Below, piece after piece: positions 9,511 to 20,657 of a stretch of DNA of 64,000 nt. The stretch spans positions 20,470,663 through 20,534,662 of the forward strand of contig NC_083646.1 in assembly GCF_963576545.1 (NCBI RefSeq). Direction: 5' to 3'. The stretch is from Limanda limanda (taxonomy: Eukaryota > Chordata > Actinopteri > Pleuronectiformes > Pleuronectidae). The notes below the pieces were generated by a model. That model was not told the origin of the DNA. It saw only the letters and a list, made by a program, of their open reading frames with translations, and ran no database searches. A program made the position numbers and the translations under genes. Position 1 is the stretch's first letter; each line of letters starts with the position of its first letter.

Positions 9511-11102
9511 CGAGCTAAGAACCTCGTGTTTTGATGGCGTTTAATCAAACTTCGACGCCACGGTCACACGGCCTTAAAACCATATGAAGATCTTCGGGGG
9601 GGGGGGCTGTTGATACACACATGTAGTTTGAGTGAGATAGAAAAATGAACACGGAAGTTACAGCATTTGGTGTTTCACGGCGAGTTGATGAACTTTGACG
9701 CCACGCCACGGTCACGCGGTGTGACGAACGATAAATCCCTAAATCAATTTTTATCTCCATCTTGTTGTGATGACACTCATCTGAATTTAAAGTTGAACTG
9801 ATAAAAGCCCTGGGACAAGTACATCAAAGTAAAAATGGTGAATATGGCCAAAATGGCCACTAAATCCAAAATGGCGGACTTCCTGTTTGGTTTAACCTAT
9901 CGATCCAAGAGACTTATTTGTTTGTAATGGAAAGACACATGCCCTAATAAATTTTTGTACAAGTCGGCCAATCGTAGCGCCGGGGCTGCCCTTTAGGGGG
10001 CGCTAGTCAATTTTTTTACTACGCCCATTTCTTAAAACCATATGAATGTCTTCAAGGGGGGGATGTTAATACACACATGTAGTTTGAGGGAGATGGACCC
10101 ATGAACACGGAAGTTACAGCAATTTCGTGTTTCACGGCGAGCTGATGAACTTTGATGCCGCGCCATTACTATGGCGTTTGACGAAAAGTCACAGTATTCT
10201 TATATCTTCATTATCAATGTCTTGAGACCCATTTGATACAGTTTGACATGGTTGAGGTCAGTGGATGAGGAGGAACACATCCAAGTGTAAGACATGCAAA
10301 AAAAAAGACATTTCCTGTTTTCACCAGGGGGCGCTGTGATATTAAGTCATGATTTCAGTGCAGATGTCTTCAGGTCGTGACTCTTGTCTTATGTGTGTAG
10401 TTTGGAATCGATTGGAACAAATATGTCTGAGATACAGAACCTCGTGTTTTGATGGCGTTTAATCAAACTTTGACGCCACGCCACGGTCACACGGTGAGAC
10501 GAAAAATCAATCCCTAAATCATTTTTTATCTCCATCTTGTTGTGATATCACTCATCTAAATTTAAATTTGATTTGATGAAAGCCCTGGGACAAGTACGTC
10601 AAAGCAAAAATGGCCAAAATGGCCACTAAATCCAAAATGGCGGCCATCCTGTTGCGTTTTTTATAATGCACTGAGAGACTTTTTTGTGCATCTGGTCATG
10701 ATACACCACCTCCTTCATTTCCGGTAGGATCGGTGAAAGCCAACTGAGGGGGCTTTCCGTAGGTGGCGCTGTTGAGCCATTTTGCCACGCCCATTTCAAA
10801 TTAATCCAGAATACAATTACTTTTTTGGGCTTTTTACTTCCTGCAAACTTTGGTCGGAATTTGAGCATGTCTAGGCCCTTAAAAAGACCAAAAAGGGAAA
10901 TAATAAGAAAAATCCTTACAATTTCAATAGGGCCTCTCACCATTTGGTGCTCGGGCCCTAAAAACTAGGGCTACGTTGTAGCACTTGCGGGCCCGAGCAC
11001 CTGCACGTTGAAGCCTGTTGCAGTCGGGGGAGAGAGCGGTCGATCACCAAGCGCACGTCTCCACGTTGGATGCGTTTTCCTCTCTGTGGCAAGGATAAAA
11101 GC

Positions 11103-11935
11103 TTCACTTCCTGTAGCCACCAGGGGGCGCTGTGATTTTAAGTCATGATTTCTGTGTAGATGTCATCAGGTCGCGACTCTTGTCTTATGTTTGGACTCAA
11201 TTAGACAATAAACGCTTCACTTCCTGTAGCCACCAAGGGGCGCTGTGATTTTAAGTCATGATTTCTGTGTAGATGTCATCAGGTCGCGACTCTTGTCCTA
11301 TGTGTCGAGTTTGGACTCAATTGGACAATAAACGCTTCGCTTCCTGTAGCCACCAGGGGGCTCTGTGATTTAAAGTCATGATTTCTGTGTAGATGTCATC
11401 AGGCCGGGACTCTTGTCTTACATGTCTAGTTTGGACTCAATTGGACAATAAACGCTTCACTTCCTGTAGCCACCAGGGGGCGCTGTGATTTAAAGTCATG
11501 ATTTCTGTGTAGATGTCATCAGGCTGGGACTCTAGTCTTACATGTCTAGTTTGGACTCAATTGGACAATAAACGCTTCACTTCATGTAGCCACCAGGGGG
11601 CGCTGTGATTTAAAGTCATGATTTCTGTGTAGATGTCATCAGGCTGGGACTCTAGTCTTACATGTCTAGTTTGGACTCAATTGGACAATAAAGGCTTCAC
11701 TTCCTGTAGCCACCAGGGGGCGCTGTGATTTAAAGTCATGATTTCTGTGTAGATGTCATCAGGCTGGGACTCTAGTCTTACATGTCTAGTTTGGACTCAA
11801 TTGGACAATAAACGCTTCACTTCCTGTTGCCACCAGGGGGCGCTGTGATTTAAAGTCATGATTTCTGTGTAGATGTCATCAGGCCGGGACTCTAGTCTTA
11901 CATGTCTAGTTTGGACTCAATTGGACAATATATGT
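11103..11935 (+). repeat. 120-bp tandem array, 7 units (nest copy 3)
   Basis: Units start at 11,103, 11,216, 11,336, 11,456, 11,576, 11,696 and 11,816. The first unit is 113 bp because of a small deletion. Units 2 and 3 have single-base changes in the CTCF-like motif (CCAAGGGGCG and GGGGGCTCTG). The same deletion and the same two changes recur at 15,286-16,110, so the two arrays are copies of each other. Confidence 0.95.
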
Positions 11936-13496
11936 CCGAGTAAGGAACCTCGTGTTTTGATGGCGTTTAATCAAACTTCGACGCCACGGTCACACGGCCT
12001 TAAAACCATATGAAGATCTTCAGGGGGGGGGGCTGTTGATACACACATGTAGTTTGAGTGAGATAGAACCATGAACACTGAAGTTACAGCATTTCGTGTT
12101 TAACGGCGAGTTGATGAACTTTGACGCCACGCCACGGTCACACGGTGTGACGAAAAAACAATCCCTAAATCATTTTTTATCTCCATCTTGTTGTGATGAC
12201 ACTCATCTGAATTTAAAGATGAACTGATGAAAGCCCTGGGACAAGTATGTCAAAGTAAAAATGTGGAATATGGTCAAAATGGCCACTAAATCCAAAATGG
12301 CGGACTTCCTGTTTGGTCTAACATATCGATCCAAGAGACTTATTTGTTTGTTATGAAAAGACACATGCCATAATCAATTTTTGTACATGTCAACCAATCG
12401 TAGTGCCGGGGCTGCCCTTTAGGGGGCGCTAGTCAGTTTTTTTGCCACGCCCATTTCTTAAAACCATATGAATATCTTAAGGGGGGGGATGTTAACACAG
12501 ACGTGTAGTTTGAGTGAGATGGAACCATGAACACGGAAGTTACAGCAATTTCGTGTGTCATGGCGAGTTGATGAACTTTGATGCCACGCCATTAGTATGG
12601 CGTTTGACGAAAAGTCACAGTAATCTTATATCTTCATTATCAATGTCTTGAGACCCATTTGATACAGTTTGACATGGTTGAGGTCAGTGGATGAGGAGAA
12701 ATACATCCAAGTGTAAGACATGCAAAAAAACATACATTTCCTGATGCCACCAGGGGGCGCTGTGATATTAAGTCATGATTTCAGTGCAGATGTCATCAGG
12801 CCGGGTCTCTTGTCTTATGTGTCTAGTTTGGACTCGATTGGATCGTGTTTGTCCGAGATACAGAACCTCGTGTTTTGATGGCGTTTAATCAAACTTTGAT
12901 GCCACACCAAGGTCACACGGTGTGGCGAAAAGTTGATTTTTTAAGTCAACTTTTTTCTCCATCTTGTTGTGATGACACTCATCTGAATTTGAAGTTGATC
13001 TGATGAAAGCCCTGGGACAAGTACATTAAAGTAAAAATCGCCAAAATGGCCAAAATGGCCACTAAATCCAAAATGGCGGGCTTCCTGTTGCGTTTTTCAT
13101 AATGCCCTTTGTGACTTTTTTTCATGATTAGTCACGATACACCTCTTGCCCGATTTTGGTGAAAATCGGTTATGTGGAAACCTAGGGGCTGGGTTCCAGG
13201 GGGCGCTGTTGAGCCATTTTGCCACGCCCATTTCCAAATACACCAGAATACGTAAATTTTCACCACTCTCTAATTTTCTGCAAAGTTTGGTAAGAAGTTC
13301 AGCATGTTAAAGCCCTCAAAAAGCCAATTCACTTTAGTCACAATAATAATAATAATAACTAGGGCTACGTTGTAGCACTTGCGGGCCCGAGCACCTGCAC
13401 GTTGAAGTCTGTTGCGGTCGGGGGAGAGAGCGATCGATGACCAAGCGCACGTCTCCGCTTTGGATGCGTTTTCCTCTCTGCGGCAAGGATAAATGC

Positions 13497-13736
13497 TTCA
13501 CTTCCTGTAGACACCAGGGGGCGCTGTGATTTAAAGTCATGATTTCTGTGTAGATGTCATCAGGCCGGGACTCTAGTCTTACATGTATAGTTTGGACTCA
13601 ATTGGACAATAAAGGCGTCATTTCCTGTAGCCACCAGGGGGCGCTGTGATTTAAAGTCATGATTTCTGTGTAGATGTCATCAGGCTGGGACTCTAGTCTT
13701 ACATGTCTAGTTTGGACTTGATTGGACAATATATGT
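13497..13736 (+). repeat. 120-bp tandem array, 2 units (nest copy 4)
   Basis: Units start at 13,497 and 13,617. The first has ACACCAGGGGGCGCTG and the second the unchanged motif. Confidence 0.9.
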
Positions 13737-15285
13737 CAGAGATACAGAACCTCGTGTTTTGATGGCGTTTAATCAAACTTCGACGCCACGGTCACACGGC
13801 CTTACAACCATATGAATATCTTCGGGGGGGCTGTTGATACACACATGTAATTTGAGTGAGATAGAACCTTGAACACTGAAGTAACTGCATTTTGTGTTTC
13901 ACGGCGAGTTGATGAACTTTGACGCCACGCCACGGTCACACGGTTTGACGAAGGATAAATCCCTAAATCAGATTTTATCTCCATGTTGTTGTGATGACAC
14001 TCATCTGAATTTGAAGTTGAACTGATGAAAGCCCTGGGACAAGTACATCAAAGTAAAAATGGTGAATATGGTCAAAATGGCCACTAAATTCAAAATGGCG
14101 GACTTCCTGTTTGATCTAACATATCGATCCAAGAGACTTATTTGTTTGTAATGAAAAGACACATGTCCCCATAGATTTTTGTACATGTCGGCCAATCGTA
14201 GTGCCGGGGCTGCCCTTTAGGGGGCGCTAGTCCGTTTTTTTGCCACGCCCGTTTCTTAAAACCATATGAATATCTTCAGGGGGGGGATGTTAACACACAC
14301 ATGTAGTTTGAGTGAGATGGAACCATGAACACTGAAGTTACAGCAATTTCGTGTTTCACGGCGAGCTGATGAACTTTGATGCCACGCCATTAATACTGTG
14401 TTTGACGAAAAGTCACAGTAATCTTATATCTTCATTATCAATGTCTTGAGACCCATTTGGTACAGTTTGACATGGTTGAGGTCAGTGGATGAGGAGAAAT
14501 ACATCCAAGTGTAAGACATGCAAAAAAAAAGACATTTCCTGTTGCCACCAGGGAGCGCTGTGATATTAAGTCATGATTTCAGTGTAGATATCATCAGTCC
14601 GGGACCCTTGTCTTATGTGTGTAGTTTGGAATTGATTGGTCCAAATATGTCTGAGATACAGAACCTCGTGTTTTAATGGCGTTTAATCAAACTTTGACGC
14701 CAAGCCACGGTCACACGTTGTGACGAAAAGTTGATTTTTTAAGTCAACTTTTTTTTCCATCTTGTTGTGATGACACTCATCTGAATTTGAAGTTGATCTG
14801 ATGAAAGCCCTGGGACAAGTACATTAAAGTAAAAATCGCCAAAATGGCCAAAATGGCCACTAAATCCAAAATGGCGGGCTTCCTGTTGCGTTTTTCATAA
14901 TGCCCTTTGTGACTTTTTTTCATGATTAGTCACGATACACCTCTTGCCCGATTTTGGTGAAAATCGGTTATGTGGAAACCTAGGGGCTGGGTTCCAGGGG
15001 GCGCTGTTGAGCCATTTTGCCACGCCCATTTCCAAATACACCAGAATACGTAAATTTTCACCACTCTCTAATTATCTGCAAAGTTTGGTAAGAAGTTCAG
15101 CATGTTAAAGCCCTCAAAAAGCCAATTCACTTTAGTCACAATAATAACTAGGGCTACGTTGTAGCACTTGCGGGCCCGAGCACCTGCACGTTGAAGCCTG
15201 TTGCAGTCGGGGGAGAGAGCGGTCGATGACCAAGCGCACGTCTCCGCGTTGGATGCGTTTTCCTCTCTGTGGCAAGGATAAAAGC

Positions 15286-16110
15286 TTCACTTCCTGTAGC
15301 CACCAGGGGGCGCTGTGATTTTAAGTCATGATTTCTGTGTAGATGTCATCAGGTCGCGACTCTTGTCTTATGTTTGGACTCAATTAGACAATAAACGCTT
15401 CACTTCCTGTAGCCACCAAGGGGCGCTGTGATTTTAAGTCATGATTTCTGTGTAGATGTCATCAGGCCGGGACTCTTGTCTTACATGTCTAGTTTGGACT
15501 CAATTGGACAATAAACGCTTCGCTTCCTGTAGCCACCAGGGGGCTCTGTGATTTAAAGTCATGATTTCTGTGTAGATGTCATCAGGCCGGGACTCTTGTC
15601 TTACATGTCTAGTTTGGACTCAATTGGACAATAAACGCTTCACTTCCTGTAGCCACCAGGGGGCGCTGTGATTTAAAGTCATGATTTCTGTGTAGATGTC
15701 ATCAGGCTTGGACTCTAGTCTTACATGTCTAGTTTGGACTCAATTGGACAATAAACGCTTCACTTCGTGTAGCCACCAGGGGGCGCTGTGATTTAAAGTC
15801 ATGATTTCTGTGTAGAAGTCATCAGGCTGGAACTCTAGTCTTACATGTCTAGTTTGGACTCAATTGGACAATAAACGCTTCACTTCCTGTAGCCACCAGG
15901 GGGCGCTGTGATTTAAAGTCATGATTTCTGTGTAGATGTCATCAGGCTGGGACTGTAGTCTTACATGTCTAGTTTGGACTCAATTGGAAAATAAACGCTT
16001 CACTTCCTGTAGCCACCAGGGGGCGCTGTGATTTAAAGTCATGATTTCTGTGTAGATGTCATCAGGCTGGGAATCTTGTTTTATGTGTCTAGTTTGGATT
16101 TGACCAGACC
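15286..16110 (+). repeat. 120-bp tandem array, 7 units (nest copy 5)
   Basis: Units start at 15,286, 15,399, 15,519, 15,639, 15,759, 15,879 and 15,999. The layout and unit-specific variants match the array at 11,103-11,935. After the seventh unit the sequence switches to a more diverged version of the element body, similar to 18,650-19,300. Confidence 0.95.
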
Positions 16111-19100
16111 AAATATGTCTGAGATACAGAAACACGTGTGTTGATGGCGTTTCATCAAACTTTGACGCCACGCCATGGTCAGAGGCTCTGACGAAAAAAT
16201 AAAATTTTGATAACTTTGAATCTCCATCTTGTTGTGATTAGACTCATATAAATTTTAAGTTGATCTGAGGAAAGCTCTACGACAAGTATATCAAAGTAAA
16301 TATGCAGAATATGGCCAAAATGGCCACCAAATCCAAAATGGCCGGCTTCCTGTTTACTCTAGCATATCTATCCAAGAGACTTATTTCTTTGTCATGAAAA
16401 GACACATGTCCCCGTCGATTTTCGTAGCTGTAGGCCAATCGTAGTGCCGGGGCTACCCTTTAGGGGGCGCTAGTCAGTTATATTGCCACGCCCATTCCTT
16501 AAACCCGTCTGACAGCTTTCAGGGGGGGGCTGTTGACACACACATGTAGTTTGAGGGAGATTGAACCTTGAACACCGAAGTTATAGCAATTTCGTGTGTC
16601 ATGGCGAATTGATGAACTTTGATGCCACGCCATTAATATGGCGTTTGACGAAAAGTCACAGAAATCTTATATCTTCATTATCAATGTCTTGAGACCCATT
16701 TGACATAGTTTCACATGGTTGTGCAAAGGGGATGAGGAGAAATACTTCCAAGTGTGAGACGTACCAAAAACAAGACATTTCCTGCTGCCACCAGGGGGCG
16801 CTGTGATTTTAAGTCACTATTTCTGTGTTGTTGTCTTCGGGTTGTGACTCTTGTCTTATGTGTCTAGTTTGGACTTGATTGGACCAAATATGTCCAAGAT
16901 ACAGACGCCCGTGTTTTGATGGCGTTTCATCAAACTTTGACGCCACGCCACGGTCACAGGCTCTGACGAAAAGTTGATTTTTTTGATAACTTTAGTAGTC
17001 CATATTGTTGTGATGACACTCGTCTAAATTTTAAGGTGATCCGATGAAAGCTCTATGACAAGTATATCAAAGTAAAAACGTGAAATATGGCCAAAATGGC
17101 CACTAAATCCAAAATGGCGGACTTCCTGTTACGATTTTCATAATGCACTGAGAGGCTTTTTTGTGCGTCAGGTCATGATACACAACCTCCTATTTTTTCG
17201 TGAGGATCGGTGAAAGTTAACTGAGGGGGCTTTCCGTAGGTGGCGCTGTTGAGCCATTTTGCCACGCCTATTTCAAATTACTCCAGAATGCAATTACTTT
17301 TTTGGGCTTTGTACTTCCTGCAAAGTTTCAAAACTATTCAACTATGTCTAGGCCCTTAAAAAGGCAGAAAAGGGAAATAATAATAACTAGGGCTACGTTG
17401 TAGCACTAACGGGCCCGAGCACACGCGCGTTCCAAGTCTGTCACGGTCGGGGAAGACACAGCGTTCAATGACCAAGCTCTCATCTCCGTGTTGCATGCGT
17501 TTTTTGAACTGTGGCAAGGATAAACGCTTCACTTCCTGTAGCCAGCAGGTGGTGCTGTGATTTAAAGTCATGGTGTCTCTGCAGATGTCTTCAGGTCGCG
17601 ACTCTTGTCTTACATGTCTAGTTTGGACTTGATTGAACCAAATATGCCTGAGATACAGAAGCTCGTGTTTCGATGGCGTGTAATCAAACTCTGTCGCCAG
17701 GCCACGGTCACACACTGTAACGTACATGTTAAATATACTATTTTTACCCTCAATCATGTACTAAAGTTATCTATCAACATTAATTGTCAAACATATGTAA
17801 GTGTAGCTGAGTTTCCAACACATTAAAACTGTTTGAAGGAACTCCTATGACCTGTGAAAGACAATGTGGTCCTTGGTCAATTCATGGTCTTATACTGCCA
17901 TCTTGTGTCTAAACATTGCCAGTACAGCTTATTTGACTCAAATATGAGTCAATGTGTTTCCTTCAGACTTTGTTGAACGCCACGATCACACGGTGTGATA
18001 AAAAAATTATCTTTTGATAACTTTACATTTGCAGATTGTTGTGATGACACTCATCTAAATTTGAAGTTGATCCGATGAAAGCTCTACGACAAGTACATCA
18101 AAGTAAAAACGTGGAATATCGCCAAAATGGCGACTAAATCCAAAATGGCGGACTTCCTGTTGCTTTTTTCATAATGCTCCTTGAGGCTTTTTTGTATGAT
18201 TAGTCACGATACACCTTTTCCCCGATTTTGGTGAAGATCGGCCATGGGGAAACCTAGGGGCTGCGTTCCAGGTGGCGCTGTTGAGCCATTTTGCCACACC
18301 CATTTCCAAATACTCCAGAATATGTAATTTTCCACCACATTCTAATTTACTGAAAAGTTTAGCAACTTTTTGAGCATGGGAAAGCCCTCAAAAAGCCAAT
18401 TCATTTGGATGAATAATAATAATAATAACTAGGGCTACGTTGTAGCACTAACGGGCCCGAGCACACGCGCGTTCCAAGTCTGTTGCGGTCGGGGAAGAGA
18501 GAACGTTGGATGAGCAAGTGCTCGTCTCCGCGTTGCATGCGTTCGGCACTGCGGCAAGGATAAACGCTTCACTTCCTGTAGCCACCAGGGGGCACTGTGA
18601 TTTTAAGTCACGATTTCTGTGTAGATGTCTTCAGGTCGGGAATCTTGTCTTATGTGTCTAGTTTGGATTTGATCAGACCAAATATGTCTGAGATACAGAA
18701 ACTCGTGTGTTGATGGCGTTTCATCAAACTTTGACGCCACGCCATGGTCAGAGGCTCTGACGAAAAAATAAAATTTTGATAACTTTGAATCTCCATCTTG
18801 TTGTGATTACACTCATATAAATTTTAAGTTGATCTGAGGAAAGCTCTACGACAAGTATATCAAAGTAAATATGCAGAATATGGCCAAAATGGCCACCAAA
18901 TCCAAAATGGCCGGCTTCCTGTTTACTCTAGCATATCTATTCAAGAGACTTATTTCTTTGTCATGAAAAGACACATGTCCCCGTCGATTTTCATAGCTGT
19001 AGGCCAATCGTAGTGCCGGGGCTACCCTTTAGGGGGCGCTAGTCAGTTATATTGCCACGCCCATTCCTTAAACCCGTCTGTGAGCTTTCAGGGGGGAGCT

Positions 19101-19965
19101 GTTGACACACACATGTAGTTTGAGGGAGATTGAACCTTGAACACCGAAGTTATAGCAATTTCGTGTGTCATGGCGAGTTGGTGAACTTTGATGCCACGCC
19201 ATTAATATGGCGTTTGACGAAAAGTCACAGTAATCTAATATCTTAATTATCAATGTCTTGAGACCCATTCGCCACAGTTTGACATGGTTGCGCAAAGTGG
19301 ATGAGGAGAAATACTTCCAAGTGTAAGACATACAAAAAACAAGACATTTCCTGCTGCCACCAGGGGGCGCTGTGATTTTTAGTCACGATTTCTGTGTTGT
19401 TGTCTTCAGGTCGTGATTCTTGTGTTATGTGTCTAGTTTGGACTTGATTGGACCAAATGTGTCCGAGATACAGACGCCCGTGTTTTGATGGCGTTTCATC
19501 AAACTTTGACGCCACGCCACGGTCACAGGCGCTGACGAAAAGTTGATTTTTTTGATAACTTTAGTATTCCATATTGTTTTGATGAGACTCGTCTAAATTT
19601 TAAGTTGATCCGATGAAAGCTCTACGACAAGTACATCAAAGTAAAAACGTGGAATATCGCCAAAATGGCGACTAAATCCAAAATGGCGGACTTCCTGTTG
19701 CTTTTTTCATAACGCACTGAGAGACTTTTTTGTGCGTCTGGTCACGATACACAACTGGGTATTTTTTTTGTGAGGATCGGTGAATGCTAAATGAGGGGCT
19801 TATCCGTAGGTGGCGCTATTGAGCTATTTTGCCACGCCTATTTCCAAATCCTACAGAATATGGCCATTTTCACACATTTCTAATTTAATGCAAAGTTTAG
19901 AAACTTTTTGAGCATGGGAAAGCCCTCAAAAAGCCAATTTAAGTTGGCGGAGAATAATAATAATA

Positions 19966-20291
19966 ATCATTTCAATTTCAATAGGGCCTCCCACCGGAGG
20001 TGCTCGGGCCCTAATAAGAATAATCCTTACAATTTCAATAGGGCCTCTCACCATTCGGTGCTCGGGCCCTAATAATCATTACAATTTCAATAGGGCCTCT
20101 CACCATTCGGTGCTCGGGCCCTAATAATAATAATCATTACAATTTCAATAGGGCCTCTCACCATTCGGTGCTCGGGCCCTAATAATCCTTACAATTTCAA
20201 TAGGGCCTCTCACCATTCGGTGCTCGGGCCCTAATAAGAAAAATCCTTTCAATTTCAATAGGGCCTCTCACCATTCGGTGCTCGGGCCCTA
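19966..20291 (+). repeat. Stack of six right termini of the nested element
   Basis: The terminal segment (TTTCAATAGGGCCTC, a variable middle, then GGTGCTCGGGCCCTA) recurs six times at about 55-60 bp spacing, separated by AATAAT or AATAAGAA. These are the outer right ends left after successive insertions into AAT runs. The first has a variant centre (CACCGGAGG) and belongs to the innermost copy. Confidence 0.9.
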
Positions 20292-20657
20292 ATGATGGAT
20301 TAATTTGTCTAGTTGAAGCTCCTCTAACGTGGGGGTTTAATCTTTTTCTGTGGTATATGATAAATAAACGGATGCATTTAGTTTATTGCACAACACAACA
20401 TTTGAAAATGTGCTGTGGGCTGCGACATGCGTAGGCACAAGAGCAGATATGAGTAAGCTGCAGAACAATGACTCCCTCACTGTCAGTCATGAAGTGGGCA
20501 GGGCTGCAGGACAGAATGTGAGAAGACATAAGTGTGAATGAGGAAGCAAGAGAGAGTTTTCTTTTAGCCTTGGGAAGATGCTTAAAAAGGAGAGTCTCAC
20601 TCTGCCAGAGGTGAAAAACCAGCGACATCTCAGACAGCAAACACAGAGGATAGTGAT
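20292..20657 (+). promoter_or_regulatory. Upstream and 5' UTR region of gprc6a copy A
   Basis: From about 20,376 to the start codon the sequence is nearly identical to 40,175-40,457 upstream of copy B. The 80 bp nearer the nested array are specific to copy A. No TATA box is assigned. The nested transposon block ends about 366 bp from the ATG, so copy A has lost the more distal ancestral upstream sequence that copy B keeps. Confidence 0.55.

Larger units (their letters stand above)
7001..19372 (+). promoter_or_regulatory. About thirty CTCF-like motifs in one orientation
   Basis: The published vertebrate CTCF consensus is close to TGGCCACCAGGGGGCGCTA. In the element the string is TAGCCACCAGGGGGCGCTG. 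Exact or one-change matches begin near 7,015, 7,135, 7,255, 7,375, 9,044, 9,164, 9,284, 9,404, 11,117, 11,229, 11,349, 11,469, 11,589, 11,709, 11,829, 12,744, 13,511, 13,631, 14,545, 15,300, 15,413, 15,533, 15,653, 15,773, 15,893, 16,013, 16,788, 18,582 and 19,357. Weaker TCACCAGGGGGCGCTG forms lie near 8,290 and 10,323. All are on the plus strand. Binding is inferred from the motif only; methylation or chromatin silencing could prevent it. Confidence 0.6.
7835..19690 (+). promoter_or_regulatory. YY1-like plus ETS-like composite motif, about 11 copies
   Basis: A second module of the nested element contains CCAAAATGGCGGACTTCCTG. AAAATGGCGG is a close match to the YY1 consensus, and ACTTCCTG is the reverse of an ETS site. 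Copies lie near 7,837, 8,611, 9,868, 10,633, 12,293, 13,070, 14,090, 14,867, 17,111, 18,140 and 19,680. Near 16,338 and 18,903 the motif is mutated to AAAATGGCCGG. Function is inferred from the motif alone. Confidence 0.5.
6863..20291 (+). mobile_element. Seven-fold nested array of one non-coding element
   Basis: The left terminus CTAGGGCTACGTTGTAGCAC occurs seven times, at 6,863, 8,892, 10,965, 13,359, 15,148, 17,387 and 18,429. The right terminus GGTGCTCGGGCCCTA occurs seven times, at about 10,946-10,960 and then six times between 20,000 and 20,291. The counts balance, so the array reads as nested brackets: copy 1 holds copies 2 and 3; 3 holds 4, 4 holds 5, 5 holds 6, 6 holds 7. Six later copies start in or next to an AAT-rich run, usually about 45-55 bp before the end of an earlier copy. 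The ends share GGGCCCGAGCACC as an inverted repeat. A TAA target duplication is compatible but not provable inside AAT runs. No transposase is encoded. Copies 3 and 5 share rare variants, so some spread may be by duplication. Confidence 0.85.

Noticed and set aside
7535..19515. Short minus-strand frames in the nested array (for example 9,545-9,760)
   Set aside because: They recur only because the element recurs, carry no motifs and are interrupted in other copies.
6863..20291. Ordinary centromere-type satellite
   Set aside because: Unit boundaries carry defined left and right termini that balance, and unit lengths range from about 1 to 2.4 kb; nesting explains this better.
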